Source of the DNA: Polaromonas sp.
GTDB lineage: Bacteria > Pseudomonadota > Gammaproteobacteria > Burkholderiales > Burkholderiaceae_C
Assembly: GCA_028292745.1 (NCBI GenBank)
Contig: JAQGLT010000095.1
Coordinates: forward strand, 1-59,718
Direction: 5' to 3'
Length of the DNA stretch: 59,718 nucleotides
Position numbers and translations under genes: made by a program. This document shows positions 43,194-51,499 of the stretch, piece by piece. The notes below the pieces were generated by a model. It was not told the origin of the DNA and searched no databases. It worked only from the letters and a program-made list of their open reading frames with translations. Positions within the stretch are counted from its first letter, which is position 1; every line of letters begins with the position of its first letter.

Positions 43194-44678
43194 ATGAACA
43201 GCAGCAAGAAAACCAAGACCCATGCCAAAGCCGTCATGGTCCTTGGCACCACCAGCGGCGCCGGCAAAAGCTGGCTGACCACCGCGCTGTGCCGCCACTA
43301 CGCCCGCCAGGGCCTCAAGGTGGCGCCCTACAAGGCGCAGAACATGAGCAACAACGCCCGCGTGGTGGCGGGCGGCGAGATCGGCAGCGCCCAGTATTTT
43401 CAGGCACTGGCAGCGCGTGCCGTGCCCGATGTGCGCATGAACCCGCTGCTGCTCAAGCCCGAAAACGACACCCGGAGCCAGGTGGTGCTGATGGGGCAGG
43501 TCAACGCCGAACTCTCGCGCATGCCATGGCGCGGCCGCAGCGCCTCGGTCTGGCCGGTGGTCGCCCAGGCGCTCGACGAGCTGCTGGCCGAGAACGACGT
43601 GGTGGTGATCGAAGGCGCCGGCTCGCCGGCCGAGATCAACCTGAAGTCCAGCGATATCGTCAACATGCGCGTGGCCCTGCATGCCAGCGCGGCCTGCCTG
43701 CTGGTGACCGACATCGACCGGGGCGGCGCGTTCGCCCACCTTTACGGCACCTGGGCGATGCTGGACGAGGCCGAGCGAAAGCGGATCAAGGGCTTCGTGC
43801 TCAACAAGTTCCGGGGCGACGCCAGCCTGCTCGCGCCGGGCCCGCGAATGCTGCAGGACCTGACCGGCGTGCCGACGGTGGCCGTGCTGCCGATGTGGTG
43901 GCAGCACGGCCTGCCCGAGGAAGACGGTCTGTTCGACGAGCGCGGCACGGCCGCTGGCGCGGTGAGCAAGACCGTCGCGGTCGTTGCCTACCCGCGCATC
44001 AGCAACCTGGACGAATTCCAGCCGCTCAGCAACGTGCCCGGCGTGCGCCTGAAATGGGTGCGCAGCGCGGCGGCGCTGGTGGATGCGGACTGGGTCATCC
44101 TGCCCGGCTCCAAGGCGACCAGCGCCGATCTGGCCTGGCTGCGCGCGCAGGGGCTGGACCAGGCGATTGCCGCCCATGCCGGGCGGGGCGGGCAGGTGCT
44201 GGGGATTTGCGGCGGCCTGCAGATGCTGGGCGAGGCACTGATCGACCCGCACGGCATCGATGGCAACGGCCCCGGCCTGGGGCTGCTGCCATTGGTCACG
44301 GTGTTCGATGAAGCCAAGACCGTGCGGCACCGGCAGGCGGCGTTTGGCGCCGTGCGGGGGCCATGGGCCAGTTTGTCCGGGGTTGCCGTTCAGGGCTATG
44401 AAATCCACCACGGCCAGACGGCGCCGCATGCGGCCATGGCTGCCGCCGGCGACCGCGCTTATCCGGTGATGGCGGGCAGCCTGGCCTGGCAAAACGGCGC
44501 CGGCAATGTGCTGGGCCTTTACCTGCACGGCATGTTTGAAGACCCGCGCGTGCTCCAGGCGCTGTTTGGGGCCGCCACGCCGACGCTCGAATCGGTGTTT
44601 GACGGGCTGGCCGATTACATCGAACAGCACTTCGACGCGGGCGTCCTGCCCTCGTTGCTGGCGCCGGATGGCCGCTGA
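43194..44678 (+). CDS. cobQ: Cobyric acid synthase
   Basis: The 494-aa glutamine-dependent amidotransferase amidates cobyrinic acid a,c-diamide. The N-terminal ATPase part has VLGTTSGAGKSWLTTALCR and VAPYKAQNMSNNARVV; the C-terminal glutaminase has the nucleophile Cys in QVLGICGGLQMLGEAL and the catalytic His in GYEIHHGQT and LYLHGMF. Length is normal. The upstream part of the B12 pathway is not in this window, so a salvage role or partial synthesis is likely. Confidence 0.95.
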   Translation: MNSSKKTKTHAKAVMVLGTTSGAGKSWLTTALCRHYARQGLKVAPYKAQNMSNNARVVAGGEIGSAQYFQALAARAVPDVRMNPLLLKPENDTRSQVVLMGQVNAELSRMPWRGRSASVWPVVAQALDELLAENDVVVIEGAGSPAEINLKSSDIVNMRVALHASAACLLVTDIDRGGAFAHLYGTWAMLDEAERKRIKGFVLNKFRGDASLLAPGPRMLQDLTGVPTVAVLPMWWQHGLPEEDGLFDERGTAAGAVSKTVAVVAYPRISNLDEFQPLSNVPGVRLKWVRSAAALVDADWVILPGSKATSADLAWLRAQGLDQAIAAHAGRGGQVLGICGGLQMLGEALIDPHGIDGNGPGLGLLPLVTVFDEAKTVRHRQAAFGAVRGPWASLSGVAVQGYEIHHGQTAPHAAMAAAGDRAYPVMAGSLAWQNGAGNVLGLYLHGMFEDPRVLQALFGAATPTLESVFDGLADYIEQHFDAGVLPSLLAPDGR

Positions 44679-44777
44679 AGCGTGCGTGGGGGCCTTACCT
44701 GCCTGCCGCCCCAGTGCCCGCCTGCAGCCAGGGCAAAGCCATGCAGGCCGGCAGCGGCGTTCCTGACAGTAGGTGAT

Positions 44778-44827
44778 TGCTATTGAAGTTATAGCTGCTT
44801 ACGCATTGCCTGCCTGCGCTAGAGGCA
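44778..44827 (+). repeat. Dispersed palindromic repeat, copy 12
   Basis: TTGCTATTGAAGTTATAGCTG, CTTACGCATTGCC and TGCCTGCGCTAGAGGC are in the usual order; it lies about 100 bp after the cobQ stop. Confidence 0.85.
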
Positions 44828-44945
44828 TATTTGATGCTAAAAATTGTAGGCTGGCAAAACGAGAGCGCCTTCGCAGGATTTCTTTCAGGGCCGACATCGT
44901 TCGTTCCGCCAGCTTCTTTCCGACAAAGCCGATAAAAGCCGGCAG

Positions 44946-45383
44946 CTACTTCTCCCGCCGCACCAAAGGCCCAAAACAGGCCTGCAGGGATTCTTCCTTG
45001 CAGACGATGAACCGGTCGCGCTGGGGGCTGAACTGGATGAACCGTACGTCCGGCTGGTCCGACACTTCATGCAGATCGCCCGCGCAATCGGGTTTTGCAT
45101 TGGTTTCGGTCACCGTTTCCTGCAGCCGGTAAAAGCCCAGCAGGCTGGGCACGGCGGCAATCTGGTAGCGGCTTTGCAGCATTTCGGCGCCGCTGCTGCT
45201 GGTGCGGATGCCGTCGGCGCGGTACTGCCAGGTTTCAGTGCATGACGTGCCCGGCAGGGTCCACGCCCAGGTTCCCGTGATTGCATGCTGCCCGGCCATG
45301 GCCGGCGCCGGCTGGGCTGCCTGGACGGCAGCCTTGCTCAACAGCAAAGCGGCCATGAAAGTCAGTGCGGCTATTTTTTTCAA
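44946..45383 (-). CDS. Putative secreted hypothetical protein
   Basis: From a TTG at 45383 the frame encodes 145 aa starting with a Sec-type signal peptide (LKKIAALTFMAALLLSKAAVQA), with AGGA 10 nt upstream; a longer ATG start (45425) is possible but would hide the signal peptide. The mature part (TGTWAWTLPGTSCTETWQYR, then GFYRLQETVTETNAKPDC) has four cysteines and resembles small lipocalin-like or META-type proteins only in general style. I do not recognise the family. It converges on cobQ across a repeat. Confidence 0.6.
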   Translation of the reverse strand: MKKIAALTFMAALLLSKAAVQAAQPAPAMAGQHAITGTWAWTLPGTSCTETWQYRADGIRTSSSGAEMLQSRYQIAAVPSLLGFYRLQETVTETNAKPDCAGDLHEVSDQPDVRFIQFSPQRDRFIVCKEESLQACFGPLVRREK

Positions 45384-45599
45384 TTCAATGAATTCCTGAT
45401 GATGACAAGAGCGGCCGTCTGGCATGCCGGCCGATTCATTATCGGGAGAATGACGGGCAAGGCAAACCAAAACGGCTTTCAAGCTGCCGTGCGCGTCAGG
45501 GCAGTGCGCCTGCACATCGGAAGTTGCTGCCAGGGCCGGAGGCTGCGCAAGGCCGAAAGATCAAGGAAAAAATAGAAAAAAACACAAAAAAGGACCGCC

Positions 45600-47120
45600 A
45601 TGAAGGTACTGATTGTGCTGGGCCACCCCCGCACCGACAGCCTGTGCGGCGCACTGGCCAGCGCCTTTGCCGATGGCGCCAGGCAGGCGGGTGTCCAGGT
45701 GCGCCAGCTCGACCTGGCAACGCTTGATTTCGATGCGAATGTCCGCACCGGCTCGCCGCGGCAGCAGGCGTTCGAGGCGGACCTGCGGGTGGCGCGGGAA
45801 CTGATTCATTGGGCCGACCACCTGGTGTTTGTCTACCCGACCTGGTGGGGTGGCGCGCCAGCCCTGCTCAAGGGGTTTCTGGACCGCGTGCTGACGGAGG
45901 GGTTTTCGTTCAGGACCTGCGAAGGAGGAACCGGCTACCAGGGCCTGCTGACCGGGCGCTCGGCGCAGCTCATCACGACCATGGACACGCCCCCGCTGGT
46001 TCACCGGTTGGTGTATCGCCAGCCAGGAAAAAATGCCATGGCCCGTGCCACGCTGGGTTTTTGCGGGGTTAGACCGACGCGGTCGCTGGTGTTCGGCTCC
46101 GTGAAGAATTCTTCCGCCGAACAGCGTCAACAATGGCTGGCGCGCGCCCGGCGCCAGGGGCTGATGCTGCAAAACGGCCGGTTGACCCGGACTGAGCGGC
46201 TCCAGCACAAGGCCGGCGCATGGCTCAAGGCCATGCGGCTTCAGTTTTATCCGATGACCTGGGTGGCCTACACGGTGGGCGCCCTGGCGGCCTCGCCAGA
46301 AAACGGGGTCCTGGGCAATCGAATTTTCTGGGTGGGCTACCTGTGCCTGTTCCTGCTGGAAGTGGCCACGGTGCTGACCAATGACGTGGTGGACTTTCCG
46401 AGCGACCGGCGCAACCGGTTTTTCAGCACGTTCACCGGAGGGTCGCGGGTGCTGGTCGAGGGTTTGCTGACCGCGCGCGAGGTCAAGTCCGCCATTGCGG
46501 TGTCGCTGGGGGCATTTGGCCTGGCATGCGCCTGGCTGCTGGCCGTGACGCCCGCATCGACAGCAGCGGTGCTGACGGTCCTGACCGTCATGACGGTGCT
46601 GGCGATGGGTTACACCGCGCCGCCCCTGAAGCTGTGCTACCGGGGCTTGGGTGAACTGGATGTGGCTGTGACGCACAGCATCGGCGTGCTGCTGTGCGGC
46701 TTTGTCTTTCTGGGCGGCGCCTGGCATGACGCGCTGCCGTGGTTGTTGAGCGTGCCGCTGTTGCTGGCGATCTTGCCGTCGATCATTCTGTCCGGCCTAC
46801 CGGACATGCAGGCCGATACGGTCGCCGGGAAAAGGACCCTCGCCGTGCGCCTGGGGCAGCACGGGGCGTTGGTGGTTGCGCTGGGCTTTACGCTGCTGGC
46901 CGCTGGCGCGGCCGTTTTGTGGCAGGTGCGCGGTCTGGCTGGCGGCGCCTATGCGGGCACCGCCTACGCGGCGGTTCCGCACGGTGCCTGGCTGTCCTGG
47001 CTGCTTCTGAGGCGCTTGAAGTCGGGCAAGGCGCCGGGCCGCATCGATGGGCTGATGGCTGCGTCGCTGAGCTTTTTGCTCTGGTTCGGTTTGATTCCGC
47101 TGTTCCGGTTATGGCCGTGA
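45600..47120 (+). CDS. Fusion of flavodoxin-fold quinone reductase and UbiA-type prenyltransferase
   Basis: The 506-aa protein joins two families. Residues about 1-190 form an NQO1/ModaB-like NAD(P)H:quinone oxidoreductase (MKVLIVLGHPRTDSLCGALA, VYPTWWGGAPALLKGFLDR). From about residue 205 a UbiA-family membrane prenyltransferase follows, with two Asp-rich motifs: NDVVDFPSDRRN near 264 (first) and DMQADTVAGKRT near 403 (second), and about eight predicted helices. Aromatic prenyltransferases make quinones or prenylated phenols, so a single chain for redox and prenylation of a quinone is plausible. The fusion is unusual; both ends read through without a frameshift. Confidence 0.85.
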   Translation: MKVLIVLGHPRTDSLCGALASAFADGARQAGVQVRQLDLATLDFDANVRTGSPRQQAFEADLRVARELIHWADHLVFVYPTWWGGAPALLKGFLDRVLTEGFSFRTCEGGTGYQGLLTGRSAQLITTMDTPPLVHRLVYRQPGKNAMARATLGFCGVRPTRSLVFGSVKNSSAEQRQQWLARARRQGLMLQNGRLTRTERLQHKAGAWLKAMRLQFYPMTWVAYTVGALAASPENGVLGNRIFWVGYLCLFLLEVATVLTNDVVDFPSDRRNRFFSTFTGGSRVLVEGLLTAREVKSAIAVSLGAFGLACAWLLAVTPASTAAVLTVLTVMTVLAMGYTAPPLKLCYRGLGELDVAVTHSIGVLLCGFVFLGGAWHDALPWLLSVPLLLAILPSIILSGLPDMQADTVAGKRTLAVRLGQHGALVVALGFTLLAAGAAVLWQVRGLAGGAYAGTAYAAVPHGAWLSWLLLRRLKSGKAPGRIDGLMAASLSFLLWFGLIPLFRLWP

Positions 47121-47395
47121 CCCAGGCGGCGCCCCCGTGCCAGGTTTGCGCCGTGCCTTGCCGGCGAGGTGTTGACCCAGGCCGACTGTGCCGCTTTTGC
47201 CAGCCTGCCCCTGGTCGGTCTGGCCACCAGGGGCGTGTTCGGCGAAGACCTGTTGCTGGCCGACGGCGTTGACTACCGGCCTTGCATGCGGTTGATCGGC
47301 GAACGGCCGTCGGCAAAAAAGGTGCTGGCCGACCGCAAGCGGCGGCACAGGTCAGCCCTGCTGAACGTGGCCTGCTGCCCCGATGCGTCCAGCCT
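47121..47395. other. Intergenic region with ambiguous open frames
   Basis: The 275 bp carry several overlapping high-GC open frames (for example GTG at 47169, 104 codons) but none with a family match or convincing start; the end of one overlaps the GDPD gene. I do not call a gene here. Confidence 0.4.
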
Positions 47396-48529
47396 CTATC
47401 GCGATCGCGTGAATGCGTCCAGCGCGGCGCGGCCAACCGCCGGGTCGTCGGTAAAGAAGCCGTCGATTCCGGCGCGCAGGTAGGCGGTCAGTTCGGCGGC
47501 CAGGTCGCCACGCTCGCTTGGCGAAGCGGCATTGCCCCGGCGCAGGTCGGCTGGCAGAAAGGGGTTTTCCGGGCGGAAGGTGTAGGGGTGCACCACCAAG
47601 CCCGCCGCATGCGCGTCAGCCACCAGCGTGGTCGGCGTGCCGAGGTTGTTCTGCGCATTGCGCGGAATCACCATGTTTTTTTCAGGCCCGATGCCGTTGG
47701 CGTAAGTGGCAATGTCGCGCAGGCCGGCAGCCGTGCTGATGCTGGCGTAGGTGCGCGGGTCGCGGGCCAGGCGGAAGTCTTCGGGCTGGCCGCTTCCCGA
47801 CAGCAGCTGCACGATGCGAACATCGGTCATGGTGCGCAGCTCCTTCAGATTGGCCACTTCGAACGACTGAATAAAGACGGGCGCGGACCTTCCCCGGTAG
47901 CCGTTGGCATGCAGCGTATCGACCAGGCGTTTTTCCAGCGGCAGGTTGATCGACTTGAAATAACTGGGGTGCTTGGTTTCCGGGTAGATCGCAATGGTGC
48001 GGCCGGTTTCGCGGCCCTTGGCCTGCGCCAGCTCGATCACGGCCTGAAGCGTTGGCACGCTGAACTGGTCATTGAACGCGGTGTTGGCGGGGCGGTTCAG
48101 CGGAATGCGTTCCCGGGCGCGCAGCGTCTGCAACTCGGCCAGGGTGAAATCCTCGGTGAACCAGCCGGTGAAGCTGACGTTGTCAATCAGCTTGGTGGTC
48201 CTGCGCGCCGCGAACTCAGGCTTGCTCGCCACGTTGGTGGTGCCGGAGATTTCATTCTCATGGCGTGTCACCAGCACGCCGTCCTTGGTGCTGACGAGGT
48301 CGGGTTCAATGACATTGGCGCCGTCTTCAATCGCCTTGGCGTAGGCCTCCAGCGTGTGCTCGGGGCGCAGTGCGCTCGCCCCCCGATGGCCGATGACCAG
48401 CCTGTCCGGCAAGGGGGTCAGGGTGGGGCCGGAGAAAGGCGAGCCGGCCGGCGAGTCGTCCCCGCCGCCGCAGGCGGACAAGGCAGCGCAGGCAATCGCG
48501 GCTGTCATGATGCAAAGTCGTCGTTTCAT
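47396..48529 (-). CDS. glpQ: Glycerophosphodiester phosphodiesterase, lipoprotein
   Basis: The 377-aa GDPD starts MKRRLCIMTAAIACAALSAC, with a lipobox ALSACGGG, so it is a periplasmic or membrane-anchored lipoprotein. The catalytic HRGASALRPEHTLEAYAKAI, the metal site EPDLVSTKDGVLVTRHE and IYPETKHP support GDPD, which hydrolyses glycerophosphodiesters such as deacylated phospholipids. A GGAG sequence lies upstream of 48529. Monocistronic. Confidence 0.92.
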   Translation of the reverse strand: MKRRLCIMTAAIACAALSACGGGDDSPAGSPFSGPTLTPLPDRLVIGHRGASALRPEHTLEAYAKAIEDGANVIEPDLVSTKDGVLVTRHENEISGTTNVASKPEFAARRTTKLIDNVSFTGWFTEDFTLAELQTLRARERIPLNRPANTAFNDQFSVPTLQAVIELAQAKGRETGRTIAIYPETKHPSYFKSINLPLEKRLVDTLHANGYRGRSAPVFIQSFEVANLKELRTMTDVRIVQLLSGSGQPEDFRLARDPRTYASISTAAGLRDIATYANGIGPEKNMVIPRNAQNNLGTPTTLVADAHAAGLVVHPYTFRPENPFLPADLRRGNAASPSERGDLAAELTAYLRAGIDGFFTDDPAVGRAALDAFTRSR

Positions 48530-48711
48530 GAAAACTCCTTGAGGGGTGACAGTCCTGCCAGCGTACAACGCATCCATGACAAAGGCGTGTCGCCTGTCAT
48601 GGTAGTCAGATCGGGCCGCTTCGTGGCCACGCTGACGCCGGCCCTGCTGGAAAGAGATGTGACAAACCGTGGACGCCGCAGGCCGATCGTTCTAAAGCGT
48701 GCCGCGCAGTC

Positions 48712-49644
48712 TCAGGCGAAACGCGCCGCCGGCGCCGATGCGTTCGCGGGTGCGGCCAGCCTGGCTTTGAAGAAGGCAACGGTTCGTTCCCACGCCAGTT
48801 TGGCTGCCGCGGGGTCATAGCGCGGCGTCGTGTCGTTGTTGAAGCCGTGTTGCGTGCCGGGGTAGTGGTGCGCCGTGACGGTTGCGCCGGCTGCCTTCAG
48901 GGCGGCCTCGTAGGCGGGCCAGGCGGCGTTGATGCGCTCGTCCACGGCGGCCAGATGCACCAGCAGCGGCGCCTTGACTTTGGCTGCTTCCCCGGGGGCC
49001 GGCGAATTGCCATAAAAAGGCACGGCGGCCTGCAGGTCAGGCAGGCGGGCCGCCAGCAAGTGCACCATGCCGCCGCCATAGCAAAAACCCACCGCGCCCA
49101 GCTTGCCGCTGGCATCGCTGCGGCTTTTGAGCCACTGGGCCGCCGCCACGAAATCTTCCTGCGCCTTGGACTGGTCCAGTTTGGCAAAAGCCTCCCGCGC
49201 CTTGTCTTCATCGCCCGGATAGCCGCCCAGGGGTGTCAGCGCATCGGGCGCAAAGGCCATGAACCCATCCAGCGCAAGGCGCCGCGCAATGTCTTCGATA
49301 TGCGGGTTCAGCCCCCGGTTTTCGTGGATGACCAGTACGGCGGGCAGCCTGGATGCGCCCGCGCTGGCCGGACGCGCCAGGTAGCCGTTGACGGTGCCAT
49401 TGCCCGCAGGCGACGGATAGCTGAGCCGTTCGGTCTTCAGGCGGGCGTCATCCATGGGAACCTGCTGGCCGACGGCAAAGTCCGGGCTCAGCGCGGCCAG
49501 CAGCCCGGCGGCCGTGATGCCCGCCTTGGCAAACTTTTGCGCCTGGGCAAGAAAGCCGCGCCGGTCCAGGCCGCCGTGGACATAGGCATCGAAAAGAATC
49601 AGCAGTTCCTGGTCAAAATCCTGGGCGGTCAGGCGTGGCGGCAT
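48712..49644 (-). CDS. Dienelactone hydrolase-family protein
   Basis: The 310-aa protein has an N-terminal region of about 75 residues including a Tat/Sec-unlike hydrophobic stretch (FAKAGITAAGLLAALSPDFA), then the DLH alpha/beta-hydrolase core: LVIHENRGLNPHIEDIARRL, nucleophile Cys in GAVGFCYGGGMVHL, and His in PGTQHGFNNDT. It is similar to YghX-type dienelactone hydrolases. AAGGAAT precedes the ATG at 49644, and a much longer open frame upstream is not the gene. Substrate unknown. Confidence 0.9.
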   Translation of the reverse strand: MPPRLTAQDFDQELLILFDAYVHGGLDRRGFLAQAQKFAKAGITAAGLLAALSPDFAVGQQVPMDDARLKTERLSYPSPAGNGTVNGYLARPASAGASRLPAVLVIHENRGLNPHIEDIARRLALDGFMAFAPDALTPLGGYPGDEDKAREAFAKLDQSKAQEDFVAAAQWLKSRSDASGKLGAVGFCYGGGMVHLLAARLPDLQAAVPFYGNSPAPGEAAKVKAPLLVHLAAVDERINAAWPAYEAALKAAGATVTAHHYPGTQHGFNNDTTPRYDPAAAKLAWERTVAFFKARLAAPANASAPAARFA

Positions 49645-50067
49645 GGCGTATTCCTTTAAAAAAAGGACAGGATACGCCGCCAGACGAAATCGTGCCGGGG
49701 CCCCTTGCGCTTGGAACAGCAAGCGAAGGCGTGCGATGGATCGCGAATGGCGGCGTGAAAGCTCGGCAAGCTGCTCCTCACGCGGGCGCGGCTGCGGTTG
49801 GGTCCAAGAGGGCCGAAATGTTTGGCCCTGCACCCCGGAAACAAAGTAGCAAATGCTTACGCGGGTAAGCGTAACCAACAGCGCCCACCCTTTGCCCACT
49901 CTTGTCTCACTCGCATTCCTGGGACAGGACGGGCTGAAAACCTCTTTTTTTGCATTTGCTTTTGCTTTGTTCTTTCTTGCCGTCCGGGTGGCGACATCGT
50001 TCACTGCCGCGCCGGTAACCGCCTTTGCCGCCCACGGTAGGATGCTCGCTTCATTCAAGGAACCTCC
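49645..50067. other. Intergenic region between the DLH gene and the NYN gene
   Basis: A short hairpin GCTTAC-GCGG-GTAAGC near 49854-49869 and an A-rich stretch right after the DLH start are the only features. Open frames are shadows. The NYN-gene promoter should lie in its last 100 bp. Confidence 0.5.
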
Positions 50068-50871
50068 ATGCGCCAACGCGCCAGCGAACATCAAGCCTCG
50101 GTTGCCCTTTACTGGGATTTTGAAAACCTGCATGCCAGCCTGTGCGAAGCCCGGCAGGAGGGCGCTTACAGCAAGCAGGACAACCGGTTTCGGGTGCAGG
50201 AGCCGCTGATCGATATTCAGGCGGTGGTGGAACTGGCGGCTGGCTTCGGTCCGATCGCGATCAACCGCGCTTACTGCAACTGGCAGTATTTCAGCCGCTA
50301 CCGCGACGCGCTGCTGCAAAACGCGGTCGAGCTGATCCAGCTTTTCCCTCCGGGCGGCTCGGCCAAGAACGGGGCCGACATCAAGCTGTGCCTCGATGCC
50401 ATGGAAGACATTGGCCGGTTTGCCCATATTGGCACCGTCATCATCGTTGGCGGCGACAGCGACTTCATGCCCGTGTCGCAAAAGGTCAAGGCGGCCGGGC
50501 GCACCCTGGTCGGCATCGCGGCGCGGGCCTCGACCAATCGGCACTGGGCCAGGAGCTGCCACGAATTCCGTTATTACGACAACCTGGTGGAGGAAGGCAG
50601 CGACATGGCGGCCGGGCTGTTGCCGCCGCCCGGCCCCGTGCGGCTGGACGCGGCCATGGCGCTTTTCAGGCGTGCCACCCGGTTGCTGATTCAAACCACG
50701 GGCGACCGATGGGTCAGCCAGGCCGCTGTCTGGCAAATGATCAAGCGGCTTGATTCGACCTTCGATCCGCTCGAACACGGGCACCTTGATTTCACGGCCA
50801 TGCTTGAAGCTTTCGGTGAGCAGGTGGAATTTGCAGGCTCTGAGGCAGAACCCATGGTCAGGCTGCGCTGA
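50068..50871 (+). CDS. NYN-domain protein with C-terminal OST-HTH/LOTUS domain
   Basis: The 267-aa protein starts MRQRASEHQASVALYWDFEN, and its N-terminal NYN (PIN-like) domain shows the acidic active-site residues in YWDFENLHA, GADIKLCLDAMED and VGGDSDFMPVSQKV. The C-terminal part (about residues 190-260, LDAAMALFRRATRLLIQTTG and AAVWQMIKRLDSTFDP) has the LOTUS/OST-HTH pattern, an RNA-binding domain. NYN domains are predicted nucleases. AAGGAACCTCC precedes the start. It sits upstream of the metacaspase operon but with a 628-bp gap, so a link is only a possibility. Confidence 0.88.
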   Translation: MRQRASEHQASVALYWDFENLHASLCEARQEGAYSKQDNRFRVQEPLIDIQAVVELAAGFGPIAINRAYCNWQYFSRYRDALLQNAVELIQLFPPGGSAKNGADIKLCLDAMEDIGRFAHIGTVIIVGGDSDFMPVSQKVKAAGRTLVGIAARASTNRHWARSCHEFRYYDNLVEEGSDMAAGLLPPPGPVRLDAAMALFRRATRLLIQTTGDRWVSQAAVWQMIKRLDSTFDPLEHGHLDFTAMLEAFGEQVEFAGSEAEPMVRLR

Positions 50872-50941
50872 TTTGTTCAGGCTGGCAGAAGGCTGACTTT
50901 CATTCTCTGGCTGTATTGACCTGCGCTGGCAGGACTTTTCT

Positions 50942-50989
50942 TGATTGCTACTAAAAAAATAGCAATGAATGCATGCTGGGTAAGCGCAA
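50942..50989 (+). repeat. Dispersed palindromic repeat, copy 13
   Basis: TTGATTGCTACTAAAAAAATAGCAATG followed by GCATGC and GTAAGCGCAAAC. The hairpin half is clear; the second half is degenerate. Confidence 0.65.
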
Positions 50990-51368
50990 ACAGCTTGTTT
51001 GTCTTATTTTTCGGTTGTAATCCAATAAACACGTCGCTTGTTGAAATTTTTTTACTGTGCAAGTCTGCCTGGGCCTGCTCGCCAATGTTCGCCGTGCCTT
51101 TTGCGCTGGCACAAAATATGCAACATCTGTCAAGACGCTGTAAAGCGCTGGCGTATTTGCGTTAGCTATTTGTAGGGAATTGAAACAAGATTGCAATTTC
51201 AATCCTGAAATATCCAGAGTTTCCTGACAGACTGATCAATTGGAAGCGCAATCGCCTGTTGGGACCGTGAAAAACCCGTGGAAACGATTTGCAAAGCCCT
51301 CTTACGAAATCCGCCCTGGAATTTATTACAGACACAGGCGGCTTGTCACCGACTGGCGTTACATGTGA

Positions 51369-51397
51369 TTGAGGCTTGAGATTGGCAAGCGTATAAG
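51369..51397 (+). promoter_or_regulatory. Putative sigma70 promoter of the metacaspase operon
   Basis: TTGAGG (51369-51374) and TATAAG (51392-51397) are separated by exactly 17 nt. The start codon of the first gene follows about 100 nt further. No other promoter of this quality is seen in the operon's short internal gaps. Confidence 0.5.
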
Positions 51398-51499
51398 TTC
51401 GTGCATCGCGAATGAACGGCGTTGGTCGCAAGCTTTCCTTCGTGATGGCTGAGCGTTCAGTGTCCGAACGCTGTGAAACCAACCAGAGGAGAAAACGCT

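Larger units (their letters stand above)
50872..51499. other. 628-bp intergenic region before the metacaspase operon
   Basis: It holds dispersed repeat copy 13 (50942-50989), possibly a second degenerate copy near 51140-51170, and a promoter at 51369-51397. Open frames here (such as 118 codons on the minus strand) run into the next gene's shadow. No RNA gene was recognised. Confidence 0.5.

Noticed and set aside
47169..47483. 104-codon GTG open frame after the fusion gene
   Set aside because: It has no family match or good ribosome-binding site, and its end overlaps the GDPD gene; probably chance in high-GC DNA or a decayed gene.
48712..50784. 690-codon open frame that includes the dienelactone hydrolase
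   Set aside because: Only its last 310 codons are homologous; the upstream part overlaps the NYN gene antisense and the ATG at 49644 has a good ribosome-binding site.
51140..51175. Possible second repeat copy before the metacaspase operon
   Set aside because: GCGCTGGCGTATTTGCGTTAGCTATTTGTAG only loosely fits both hairpins; not counted among the copies.
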